Assembly (NCBI GenBank): GCA_964006375.1
Contig: OZ023269.1
Span: 66,667,029 to 66,731,028 of the forward strand
Direction of reading: 5' to 3'
DNA length: 64,000 nt
Origin: Tillus elongatus
Lineage: Eukaryota; Arthropoda; Insecta; Coleoptera; Cleridae
Positions 22,641-37,696 of the stretch are shown one piece after another. The position numbers and the translations under genes are program-made. The first letter of the stretch is position 1; each line of letters opens with the position of its first letter. Below the pieces are notes generated by a model, which was given only the letters and a program-made list of their open reading frames with translations, was not told the origin of the DNA and did no database searches.

Positions 22641-23763
22641 AAGCTTCAGAAGTGTACAGTGAATTATATCAATTTAAATTAACATTTTAAATCTCTTTTA
22701 TTTTGTAAGTCATCCCTTAGACCACTTAATTCATAGGGAATTAAATTAAACTGTAAAGTATTATTAGATTAGAACAGTTTTTCATTGGATATGTATGTTC
22801 GTTTTTCTTTGTCTATGTACATATTGTTGGACAATGTCCAATATTTGTTTTTGCTTGATAATTTATTAAATAAAGACGTATTTAGAGACCATTACTTCAC
22901 AAATGTTCATTTTCTTTTCTATAACCGGTTTAGCTGCTTGACAGCAGCATAATCCCCACTAAGCATGGTAACTTACAAACGCTTACCGCAACGTTAGATA
23001 ATTTACCATTTATGAAGTTAGGTTTGCAACGTTTCTAATTGTTTGCAGCCAAAAAACCAATGCAAACTTACAAATGAAACTTTAACATAACTTTCAAATG
23101 TAATATCTCCTTTGCGGGCTTGTTGTTTTTCTCCATTTGTAAGCTCACGTAAAGTGAGAACTGTAATGTTTCTGAAAGTTTGCTTTAATTAGTAAACATT
23201 TATTTGAATTCCCTCCGTTTTCGGGTTCGTGTATGTTCGATCGTTTGTCATCGTCGTCCAATAGCAACATAGCAACACCAACGCCAACAGCGAACTGACT
23301 CTGACAATGCGCCCGGCATTAATTATTAATGGCGGAGTGTTGTTTATATTTATACCATTATAAGCTGTTATTTGATCTATGCCTATTTATTTTTCTGGAA
23401 ATTTTAAAGATTGAACAATCTTATTGTAGCCGGAATTGTTAGATTTTTTGTGTAATTCGTTGTCTGGAGTGTAGATAATGAACCATGGAGTATATCGACG
23501 AATATATCAGGTAAGAATCCCTAAAACAGCTATATACTAAATACATGTGTGAATTCCATAATTAAATTTTGGTATGCCGCTATTTGTAAATTATTCTAAA
23601 ATGGCTGTTCCTATTTATATTTTTGTTTCTTTTTGTGAAATCTACTCAACGTAAAAGAAAACCTAATTACTGAATACGAATTTTGTTATGTCCTTAGAAG
23701 CAGCCTGGAGATGTCTTACCTGGTCAAACCAATTCATTTTAAAACGTTAAACATGATTGACCG

Positions 23764-24203
23764 ATGGAAGCACGAGGCTTATCTAGAGCAATTGACATCA
23801 TAAGAACATTGGAACAGTACAACACCCATCAAGCTGCCAGGATTGCTTATTTTGCACACTGTCACAGTATTCTATCGTATGGAACATTCATATGGGTTAA
23901 CTCGTCAGCAGCGGTACATGTGTTTATCATGCAAAAAGGAGCAATAAGGACATTGTGTGTGTAGGTCCAAGAAAAAGCTGCCCTGATGTATTAGAGGCCA
24001 ATGGGATACTTAGGTACCCTAACAGCCATGTTCTTCTTCAGTATATGTATTCAAAATATCCAGTTAATGGTGAAGCTCGCGACATCAATACCAGCTGCAG
24101 GCGTGAATTAAAAATACGGTTGCACAAAAAGGAGAAAACAAAGCAGATGTTTGATTACTTGGGAATAAAATTCTTTAATTTTCTACCTAATGTTATTAAC
24201 TAA
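23764..24203 (+). pseudogene. LINE reverse-transcriptase C-terminal fragment
   Basis: Two neighbouring frames give RAIDIIRTLEQYNTHQAARI, FAHCHSILSYGTFIWVNSSA and AVHVFIMQKGAIRTLCV, then PDVLEANGILRYPNSHVLLQ. This is the region after the RT palm in many LINEs (HSILSYG...WG-type motif and QKKAIR). A frame change occurs at about 23955-23965. No RT core or endonuclease is nearby. An A-rich tract follows at 24380-24530. Confidence 0.7.
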
Positions 24204-24379
24204 CAAGATTAAAGTAGGCACTAGTGGATGTTATCAAACACAAAACCCAGGTGAAGGAATCTGGAAACGTAAATGTCTTTCCAAATGTGATCCTGCACTA
24301 TGCGTGGTTCTCTTGTTCGTGTAAAAGTGGCCAGGACAAACCCCATGGTCCAATGTGTCCCTGTTTTTCCCAAATAATA

Positions 24380-24540
24380 AATTGGTAAAAAAAAAGGAAA
24401 AAAAGAAGTTAAAAAGCAATACAAAAAAACAAACAAAAACAGCAAACAAACACAAAAAACCAAAAAAAAAAAAAAAAACAACAAAAAAAAACAACAAACA
24501 AACTAACAGAAAACAGAGAAAAGAAAAACAACTAATAACA
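24380..24540. repeat. A-rich low-complexity tract
   Basis: About 160 bases made almost entirely of A with scattered C and G. It may be the degenerated tail of the LINE fragment about 180 bases upstream. Confidence 0.6.
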
Positions 24541-24878
24541 TAAATTAAGGTAGAATAAGGTATAGAACTATCTTGAAGGATGTAAGGTAAGATTTTGGCA
24601 AAAACAACAACTAAGCATAATGGAAACTGATTTCTGAGTTCCAGGTAAAAAATAATGATAATGGTGATGATAAATATAAAAATATGGTAACTTGAGCGAA
24701 TGGCAGTTTGCCGCAGCCAAACCCCTAGAATTAAAAAAAAAGGTGAAGGAATTTATTGGTGCTCTAAACCAATGTGTATAGTGTTACATACTATTTATAT
24801 GCGTTCTTTGTAGTGTGTGTGGCTGTGTGTGTGTGCGTTAGGAAAAGCTTTGGAATGCAAGTTCCACTAGCCATAGAC

Positions 24879-26085
<1,207 letters not shown>

Positions 26086-26431
26086 GATTAATTGTAATTA
26101 TTCCAAGTTACAAACTTGCGCTGTATATATAATATATACAATTGCAGATAAGTTGCAAATATAAGTTTAAATTTTACATTTTTACGTCCTTTTAAAATTG
26201 AAGCTTGCTGTAAGGTAACATTTGTAAGTATAAAGAAAGTTTGTAACAGCTCACTACAGTAAACTTGCAGTAAAGTTACAAAAGAAACACTTACATATGT
26301 AAAGTCACTGGGGGGAAGATTTGCCATTTGCAACAAACTTGCAGGAGGCTTTCTGCAAGTAATCTATCAAACTTACACTTGCTTTGGAAAAGATTCTGCA
26401 ACGTTAATGCAATATTACCTTGCTCAGTGGG

Positions 26432-26920
26432 TCAGACGGATGATGCTTTCAAGAATGAATTATAAAATTATGAAAATAAGTATCTAATAAACTTCTTAAC
26501 GCATTTATCCTTAATCTAGTATCTAGTAAATGAAATCAGTGAAGTAAAAAAGACTGTTTAATATTTTTAGTAGCAAAAAGAGAGATCTGCAAAATATTTG
26601 TAAAAGAGTGAAAATAGCTAATCATTTGTAGCCAATTTTTCAAATGAAGAAATCGCAACAAATTTTTTGAGCAAATTATATGCATACATAGAAATGGCAG
26701 TTTGCTACTTTAATGTTTTAGGATTTCCGTACGTTAAAGGATAACCCTTATTTCATTTATTGACATATATTTTAATGTACCCAACATAGCAAGATACACT
26801 GTACCGACTAGTTTAGGCCACCCGCCGGGGCGCATTTAGCTTGCTCAAACACAATGCCACATTTTACAGTATGTATGTAATGCTCCTACTTACGAAGGCG
26901 TAGAACGGCCACTAAATGAA
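26432..26920. other. Unassigned sequence
   Basis: Nothing recognised. Confidence 0.3.
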
Positions 26921-27150
26921 AATATTTATAATTTCGACTTTAAACATGAAATTATACTAATTTCGAGTTTAAATACGAAATTACCTATAATTTACAGTTT
27001 AAACACAAAATCATACTAATTTCGTGTTTAAACACGAAATAACGCTTAATTTCGACTTTAAACATGAAATTACACTAATTTGGAGTTTGAACACGAAATT
27101 AGTATAATTTCGTGTTTACAGTCAAAATTATAAATGGTTGTCTGCTGTGT
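26921..27150 (-). repeat. Array of palindromic AATTTCGTGTTTAAAC units, copy 1
   Basis: About eight units of 26-28 bp in which TTTAAAC-type centres alternate with AATTAGTATAATT-type centres, each half nearly the inverse of the other. The left end (GCGTAGAACGGCCACTAAATG) is the inverse of the right end of the copy at 56430-56690, so the two loci are reverse-oriented copies of one dispersed element. Confidence 0.75.
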
Positions 27151-27640
27151 CGATTAGCTAGGTTATGTAAATTGTTGTTGATATATTACTTATGAAATGT
27201 TTCAAATCTCGAGGTACTTAAAATAATGAAAGAACTAATAGAGTTTTATTTTACACTTGGTTTGCAACAATTGGAAATTGTTGTTTGTTTAACATTAAAC
27301 CATAATATATTTGTCAATGGAAGACACATAAGACGAAATATGTTACCTACGCTAAATTTTCCCGAAGAAAGGGAATGAAAGTGAAGGTAATGATAATGAT
27401 AATGAGTCATTATCACTGATAGTCGTTCTGACATATGATTATTTGTCATATTTTTGTATCGTAAACTTTTTCAAAAAGTAAGACCTAAATGTTATTTTTG
27501 ATTACAATTATTATTATTTTTTTAATTTCATACAACTTCGGATTTAGCGTTTTTGGACCATTTGGAACAATTTTGTTAAAATAATTTATTTATTGAAAAA
27601 GATCGATTGAATTTTTACCGTATATCATAGCAGATCAGTT
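27151..27640. other. Unassigned AT-rich sequence
   Basis: No gene or repeat recognised. Confidence 0.3.
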
Positions 27641-27995
27641 CGCATTTTGATATGGAAAATGAATTTTGATCTTAACGAGGCCTTGATAATCTTTTATTAT
27701 TTAAGTAACATCACTTTGGTCAAAATCCTAGGAAAACAAAGTAATTGGTCTGTTTTTGTGTGTGTGTCTAGGTATTTATCATTAATGTATCAACTTAAAA
27801 AGTATTTGACAAATTTTATTTAAGCACTATTTTGTGAGGTTTGTCTGTCATTCCGCTTTGACAAATCGATAACAGCTGATTTACAGCAGAAACACTGCTG
27901 GACTATATCATTGGCATATAAATTCACACAATTATTAAACTGTTGGCGCTTCGTGAACACGGTCACCGTATAGATTAAACTAAAGTGATATTATG
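27641..27995 (-). repeat. Dispersed repeat, copy in minus orientation
   Basis: Inverse copy of parts of 35735-36245: GCATTTTGATATGGAAAATG here pairs with CATTTTCCATTTCAGAATG there, and GGTTTGTCTGTCATTCCGCT pairs with AGCGGAATGACAGACAAACC. A third, partial copy is at 48478-48720. No coding capacity. Confidence 0.65.
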
Positions 27996-28175
27996 GCTTA
28001 TCAACAATGATAACGTTTTTTGACAAAAATGTAGTAATTATAACATTAAATTGACAGACTGCATTACCGCTAAGTAACTCGGACAACGCATATTCGTAGA
28101 TTCCATTTTATAGTGCATATACCTGGATTTTGAGGGTTTATGATTAACTACATTAGTGTTATGAATAAAATGTTC

Positions 28176-28215
28176 GGGACGCAGCAAGTGCGTTATTGTA
28201 GTGAATTTTCATAAG
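28176..28215 (+). repeat. Terminal motif of the GGACGCAGCAAGTGCG element family
   Basis: GGGACGCAGCAAGTGCG and GTAGTGAATTTTCATAAG match the ends at 47279 and 60616. No partner end was identified nearby. Confidence 0.45.
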
Positions 28216-28389
28216 AATAATATATTATAGTGATTTAGCCTTATATTAAAAGTTATAAAACATTACTTTATTTAATTAGAAACAGTAAAAAATAGGTTAA
28301 AGAAGGGCAAGCAAGAACATGATCTCTAACAAAAATATTTATACAGTAATTTGGATACAAAACTCAAACAAAACAATTGATAAATAGGA

Positions 28390-28910
28390 AATATACTCAA
28401 CAAAAAATACACCAGAAAGCTTCTTCATAAAAAAACTTCCCGTGGGTCATGCATTGGGGGTGAATGTATGCATGCAGAAGGGGAAGAAGCCTCAGAACGA
28501 AGAGGGTTTCTTCCCCCTGAAAAATACGGGGGGTTCTATCCTTCCCCTTGTGCAGGCATACAACTAACTTCAAAGCATAAAGCACACGAAAAATTTCTTG
28601 GGAGCAGCCCCCAACAAAGTTACTGGACCTGGGCGAATATGGATGTTGTGCGAGGTAGACAGGGTTTAAAGGAGGTATTGCTGCAAAATGTGAAAAACGC
28701 ATCTTTTCAAAGTCCGACTAAATGGTTTTTTAGCATTTTCCGTTCATATTTCCTCCCCGCCCAGCATCCCTATTCATTCTTGGTCCCTTAACTGTCTTGG
28801 GGGTTGTTTGCAACAAATTTGCCTTGTGTCTTGTGCATTCAAGACGGGTTCTAAGCATGGTGCGGAAAAAATTCTAAAAAGCCTCCGTGCAGTAAACTGT
28901 AAATTAACCT
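28390..28910. mobile_element. Foldback-type element, diverged copy of the 60.6-61.5 kb family
   Basis: Shares with 61100-61450 the strings AAAAATTTCTTG, the CAGGGTTTAA core, TTCATATTTCCTCCCC-like pyrimidine block, CCTGGTCC-like and CTTGGGGG-like strings, and GTAAACTGTAAATT near its end. The left and right halves are partly inverse (CCCCCAACAAAGTTACTGG against the TTGGTCCCTTAACTGTCTTGGGGG side). No coding sequence. Confidence 0.5.
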
Positions 28911-29322
28911 AATTACATTTCACTTCATCGCCTATAATGTCTTTTTCAGATAATACCGAAGACAACACTAAAGTAAATAAATTCACTTGATGTTTCACTC
29001 TTTTTTATTTTCATATTACACATATAAGCACATGCTAAGTGAGTATAATAAAGGGGGGGCCTTAATTAACATTGGGGCTACACAAACTTAAAAGTATAGA
29101 AGACATTTAGATCGCGTCTAATTAATTGTATGCACACAAAAATTAGTAAAATACATTTATGAAATTTAATAAAAAGAACGGTTTTAGGATATTATTTTAA
29201 ATAAACCAATAGCAATACGTTTTGCGTCGATTTCGTAATTCGCGAGTGTATGAACCTAGCTTTTGTCCAAGACTACACTGAAATCCGGTCGAACACAAGC
29301 AAGCCGCTTGTAAATTAAGCTC
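28911..29322. other. Unassigned AT-rich sequence
   Basis: Nothing recognised. Confidence 0.3.
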
Positions 29323-29324
29323 TA

Positions 29325-30469
29325 CCCTGCCAGAGATGCCATATAGAAACATATAAAAAAAACTTATGGGTTTCTATATGGTTGAATATGAATATTTGAA
29401 ACAGGAATTCCGACAAAAACCACATAAGAATCCTACATGATTTTCCATATAAACATACAGGGGTTTTATATGGAAATCCTCAAAGAAATCCATTATTAAA
29501 TAAAGAAAATATGGTAGCTTGTATGGAATTCCACATAAACTCTCTCACAATAGTATGGAAATCCATATAGAATCCTTCCAAAACGGAACTCCGTATAGAT
29601 CCCTATAATTCCATTTGAGCAATCTGATTGGTTAGAATCTGAAACAAAACTCCTGCCAGTAATTATAATGCAACATAACATGTCATAAATGCCTATTATC
29701 CATATAGTTGGATACATTAGGGTCAATAATTCTAAGCAGTTAATATATGTGATTGGTGTTTAAATCAGTGAAAATCAAATATGAAAGTTCCAAGCAAAAA
29801 GATATAGATTTTGAGGTTAGGTTTAAATTGAATTCAAATATTTTGTTAATGATACATTTACATCGCAAAATACTTGGACATATTGCTTCAGGAGGTCGAA
29901 ATAACACCAATTAAACTTGTGAGTTCTACCGATAAAACATGTCAACGACGTTCGTTACGCACGTTAAATAGACCACAGATTTAACTAATGTTTTTAATAG
30001 TTAAACGGGATAATTATTGTGAATAAATTAAATTATTTTGTACTTACAAGCATAACCCAGCACCCATCAAAACTTTAAAAGCACAAAACTCATAAAACAA
30101 AAACATTGATTGTTGTACAGTTGACAATGACTCTCGGCAAATCAGAGAGCAATATTCACCAATACAGATCGCGTAACAGATAAGCTGTTATTATTCTAAT
30201 TGGTTCTTTAACATCGTCATCTTATACGGATTTCCGTGGCATATTTAATTATTTCATAAATTGATCCTTATAGAAACCAAACAATACCGCATAGACTACT
30301 TTATGGATTTCTATGTGGTATTCCTAGAAAGGGAATTCCGCACAAATCTACATATAATTCACAACCCTTCCACATTATATATTTCCCATTAACCTTATAG
30401 AGACTAGTCAAACCACATAGGTTTACTTATACGTTTTAATAGTATTTCCATAAGTCATTTCTGGCAGGG
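29325..30469. mobile_element. Non-autonomous DNA transposon (TA target), 1,145 bp
   Basis: Terminal inverted repeats CCCTGCCAGAGATG (left) and inverse CCCTGCCAGAAATG (right), each flanked by TA (29323-29324 and 30470-30471). The interior has many copies of a degenerate TATGGAATTCC/CATATAGA unit on both sides (29370-29610 and 30265-30440) and no transposase frame. A TA duplication fits Tc1/mariner or similar TA-targeting superfamilies. Confidence 0.65.
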
Positions 30470-30471
30470 TA

Positions 30472-31250
30472 GGCTTGGACGGTTAACAAACATAGGTATG
30501 TCTAATTTTAAGCGAGAGCCTGTACCTGTTTGAAACATACAATATGAGAAATGCAGAAATACGCTTTTAACTGCTATTTATTAAAAAAATATTGATTAAC
30601 TAACCTGCGAACTCATCGATAATAAAAATGATGGATCTGGTAACTTATCTATCAGTACTGTTCTCATTTTGTAAGCAGGTTTTTATAGTTGCAAAGATCG
30701 TCAAAACGCCTGCAGTCGCATGCTAAAATGTAGTGCTTTTGGACGCAAACATTGTCTCGGTATTAGCAAAGAAATGGGCCAGGGCTGACAATTTACATTG
30801 TTAGTTTGTACATAGTCTCGATCTATAACATTTTGTGTTAACTAGAGCTGTCGTGACGACATACTACCTGGTTCCGCACCGACATGGCGTCCCTGTCGTA
30901 CATTTCACAATGGTCTACATTCTGACATTGCAATGATTGTAATTTCCATTGTTTAAAGTTTTATCTATCATTTATTTAAATAGCATCGCAGTACAGGTAA
31001 CGTCATCTGTCTTTGTCCATTGTAGATATTGCAATACATTATCTGAAGTGATGACGAAGATTATTTTAATATTAATTTCGAATAACTTTATTTTTCTTTT
31101 ATTAAAAGACTTAAAAATTGGTACACAACCACGTCTGTTTATATTCTTTCAAGTTGTATATTTTCGTTTCAATCACTTAAAGAAGAATTTGAGAGACATG
31201 GCATTTTAAAAAAATTTCTTTTCTTTTTTTGTGAAGAAAATTTGGGCGTT
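30472..31250. other. Unassigned sequence
   Basis: Only short frames; no motif recognised. Confidence 0.3.
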
Positions 31251-31254
31251 AAGA

Positions 31255-31360
31255 TATGGTGAACGAACTCATCCAAACCATTAACAAAATAAGGGTAATT
31301 CCCAAATTTGGTCCAAATCAGTGAAGTATTTTTTGAGTTATCGGTTGGATACACACACAC

Positions 31361-31455
<95 letters not shown>
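31255..31455 (+). repeat. Repeat end with compound (AC)n(TA)n tail
   Basis: CGAACTCATCCAAACCATTA, TTTTTTGAGTTATC and GGATACACACACAC are shared with 47485-47704, then AC5-6 passes into a (TA)n tract at 31365-31455. The Tc/mariner-type element at 31456 lies directly against this TA tract. Confidence 0.7.
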
Positions 31456-34538
<3,083 letters not shown>

Positions 34539-34670
34539 AATTTGTTGACTGACCATGGAAATGGTTTCCAGGGGCCCTAATTCACGCTCATTTGAAGAAA
34601 TTTTCCGAAAGTATCACCATCGATACCTCTCTATTAATGAATTTTCGTAATGAAAATTCACTAAAAACGA

Positions 34671-35254
34671 TGAGTATCGGATGTTAACAAAACTTGATTT
34701 CTTGGTAATAATTATTAATCGTTATACTGCTATACTATTTAACAATTATGGGAAACAATCTTCCAGAAAATTACACATAGGCATTCCAACCAGAATAAAT
34801 GGAAATTATGTTGTTTTCCGGATTAAGGAAGTTTGTAATGAAACATCGGCGAAGGTATCATATTGCTTTGTATAACCTTGAAACCTCTAATTGAATGGAT
34901 ATTCTTGTATGGGCATGGTCAGAAAAGTTATCTTCATGTACTAAAGTTACTTGGAGAGTTTAAGAACGTTTGCAGCTTGTAGGAGACTAAATATATACGA
35001 ACTTGAAACTGTGAAACATCCATATTAGATATAGATGTAGGTTCTAGTTTCTTCTATTGGTTTACAATATGTACTCGAGCTTTTTGTTTTGACTTGTTAA
35101 AATAAGTAGTTATTAATTTACAAGGAATAACTTAGTCTTTTTACATAATAAATAATGCGAAATTAATCAATAATAGAACTCCTCATTCTATTGAGTATTA
35201 AGTGCATTATAAAATATAAAACATTTTAAAATTCGAAATGCAATACCTACTTAT
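34671..35254. other. Unassigned AT-rich sequence
   Basis: Nothing recognised. Confidence 0.3.
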
Positions 35255-35268
35255 AACCTTAATAGATA

Positions 35269-35592
35269 GAACCTCGGTGGTTCAGGGGTAAGAACGTGTG
35301 CCTCTGAACCGAAGGGTACTGGGTTCGATCCCAGGGTACTCCTTTCACTTTTTCAGTACAAACTGTAAAATTAACATCAACCGAGGCTCTGGCAAGTTGA
35401 TTGTCTGCACGTTCCGCCGTAGGTCCCGTGTCCATGCGATGTTGGGCACGTTAAATATCCCTACCATCCTTACAGAAAGGCAGGGATTCGGCAAAATTTC
35501 CAGGATAGTGAGGTGAAACTGCTCCCTGGCGTCGGTGATTGGACATAGTAGCGGAAATAGGCCGACGTTAAAGAAACAAAACACACACACAC
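35269..35592 (+). mobile_element. Complete tRNA-derived SINE with 14-bp target duplication
   Basis: The head carries an A box (CGGTGGTTCAGGGGTAAG) and a B box (GGGTTCGATCCCAGG). The body has CCATGCGATGTTGGGCACG and ACAGAAAGGCAGGGATTCGG, and the tail has CGGTGATTGGACATAG, GGCCGACGTTAAAGAAAC and a short (AC)n. AACCTTAATAGATA is repeated exactly at 35255-35268 and 35593-35606, the hallmark of LINE-driven insertion. This is the best reference copy of the family in the window; others are at 18034, 49048, 50648, 56022 and 56735/60340. The head looks like a pseudo-tRNA; there is no sign that it is a working tRNA gene. Confidence 0.85.
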
Positions 35593-35734
35593 AACCTTAA
35601 TAGATACATGTTAGCTAAGGTTACCGGCAGCATTCAATTTTTGCGCTGAACTGGGAACCAATCAAATCTAGTCATAACCTAACCTGTGCACTACTGAGGG
35701 ATTCGCCAATATGCATATAAGGGTTGAATAATTG

Positions 35735-36245
35735 TGTCAAAGAATGCGTTCGCCAGTCCAGAAGTATTTCTGCTGGAACTAAACTATTGCCGATATGTCA
35801 AAGCGGAATGACAGACAAACCACAGAAAATAGTACTTGAAGTCAACAGTTCATTCATCAGTCGGTAACCGCTGAAATGTATCGGTAGTCAGCAGATAGAA
35901 CTGAGCAGTTGGCGCCTGGTGAAGTAAGCCGGGTTTATGCACAAAATTTAATTTTCTCAAAATAGCTTACTTATTACCGAAGATAAAAGCATAAACATTT
36001 TCCAGGAAAAAATAGTTTGCCTGGCTAACAGACTCATTTAAGCTATTTACAAAAGAAGCACACATGTTAACTTTAAATAAAATCGGTCAAACACTTTTTA
36101 AGTTATGATCATACGTAAATGATAAATACCAACACACACATACACACAAAAACAGACAAATTATTTTGTTCTACGATTTTAACTTACTTAAATAATAAAA
36201 GAGTATCAAAGCCTCGTTAAGATCAAAATTCATTTTCCATTTCAG
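35735..36245 (+). repeat. Dispersed repeat, plus orientation
   Basis: Shares GTCAAAGAATGCGTTCGCCA, CTTGAAGTCAACAGT and ATCGGTAGTCAGCAGATA with 48478-48720, and the (AC)-rich and CCTCGTTAAGATCAAAATTC parts with the inverse copy at 27641-27995. It may be the upstream part of the LINE that follows or a separate element. Confidence 0.55.
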
Positions 36246-36439
36246 AATGTGAAGTTATATCAGTTCGAGTCGAGTGCTTATACTGTACGGATGCGTATAG
36301 TGTTGTGATTTTCCTAAAACGCCCACAATTTTAATTGAGTTTAATAAATAATTGATGTTAGGTAAGTTCTTAGTTAAGTTGAATAATTTAGCCGATGGGT
36401 AAGTACTTTTTGTATACTATCAAAAAAAATCCATGATAA

Positions 36440-37033
36440 TTAGAGCGCCACGATGACAAATATGGTGAAGGAGGTGTTACACAATCAGTAAGTTTACCAC
36501 CGATAAGCACAATCGATAATCAAGAATTGTCGGAAAATTTACAATGTAAATCTCATAATACAGACAATTTCACTTTAAATAAATCAGTATCCAATAATTA
36601 TATACCACAAGAAAATGTAAATATACAGAATAATATCAACCTTAATCAGTATCAGTCGGCTGAAAATCAACAAAAAGCACACATAAACACAGGACTAAGA
36701 TACGAAAGTACAGACACTGGACCGTTTCACTTGTACGTGGAACATGCGGGGAGTCTAAACGTCGGCCGTCTTCATCCAATGAAGGTGGGTCGTTTGCTTG
36801 ACAATATACCCAGTGAATTGCAGTCTCACATTATCGATATTTCCCGTAGGTCGAAACAGAATCAGAATAAAAATTAAAAGCAGCAACGCGGCCAACGCGA
36901 TTATCAATCTAGATTTATTTGCTAAAAATCACCTTGTAGCATATATCTCACAGCATCTCTTGGTTAAAAAAGGTGTCATTAGAAATGTTGACACATCTAT
37001 TAGTGAAGATCTATTAAAATCAATAATAATTTC
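36440..37033 (+). pseudogene. LINE ORF1 (gag-like), first part, interrupted by the BEL element
   Basis: Two frames (36527-36877 and 36798-37033) give NLNQYQSAENQQKAHINTGL, GPFHLYVEHAGSLNVGRLHP and MKVGRLLDNIP, then RNVDTSISEDLLKSI. A frame change lies near 36850. The protein style is that of the ORF1 protein of I-clade-like LINEs. It is cut exactly at 37033 by the BEL element and continues at 43741. Confidence 0.65.
37029..37033. repeat. Target-site duplication of the BEL element (left copy)
   Basis: ATTTC here is repeated at 43736-43740, directly outside the two LTRs. Confidence 0.85.
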
Positions 37034-37485
37034 TGGGCTAGAGCGGGCGAAGAAATAGGCGTTAAGCGGGCTATTACGAACAAAGTGGACTGTAATTTGC
37101 GTTTGTTAATTAAGTAACGGTTTTTAATGAAAAGAGAAGGGGCAAAAGCAGTGGAAATTGATGCAAACTCGTGAATGACCAAAAAGCCACTTACCTTTGT
37201 GAATTTCTTCTCTTGTCGAGTACTGGACTCACAGAAACTCGTGCGTGTCCCGGAAAAGGCTATCCTGGGTTGCTGGTGCGTTTAATGGATTTGTTAAGGC
37301 TGGTTTGACTGTATCACACACACATATATTTTTAAGGTAGCGGTACTATACGATATCGCGGTTTTGCGTTGCTGACTACTTAAGTTGTGTTCTTCTTGAC
37401 GATTCGTGGAATTCTGGTCTGTTCTTCTTATCGCAAAATAAAGATTATAAATTCCACTGCTTTTACACTATACGAGGAGCGAACA
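37034..37485 (-). repeat. 3' LTR of the BEL/Pao element
   Basis: A 452-bp direct repeat of 43284-43735 that reads TGGGCTAGAGC...GAGCGAACA on the plus strand, so TG...CA ends on both strands. By eye the two copies look identical. Confidence 0.92.
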
Positions 37486-37696
37486 TCCCGCCCGGCCAAA
37501 ATGGCTGCTATAAGCAAGACATTTTTCTACACAAAAAAAATAATTAACGCGAAGGAGAAGCGATAACATGCGGCGGATAAGAAAAAAGAGAACAAGAAAC
37601 AAAATAAATGATTATCCCGGTTAGCAAGAATCCACAAAACAATAAAAAGACTTAAAATAAAAAATTAAATTAAATTAGAAACAAATACTACTACTA
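37486..37696 (-). other. BEL 3' untranslated region with polypurine tract
   Basis: Between the polyprotein stop and the 3' LTR. On the minus strand GGCCGGGCGGGA lies directly before the LTR and is the likely polypurine primer. Confidence 0.5.

Noticed and set aside
26921..27150. Repeat-spacer array as a CRISPR
   Set aside because: The units are contiguous palindromes without unique spacers, and the genome is metazoan.
28468..28791. 107-codon plus-strand frame as a gene
   Set aside because: It lies within a foldback repeat related to 61.1-61.4 kb, with an open frame on the opposite strand as well.
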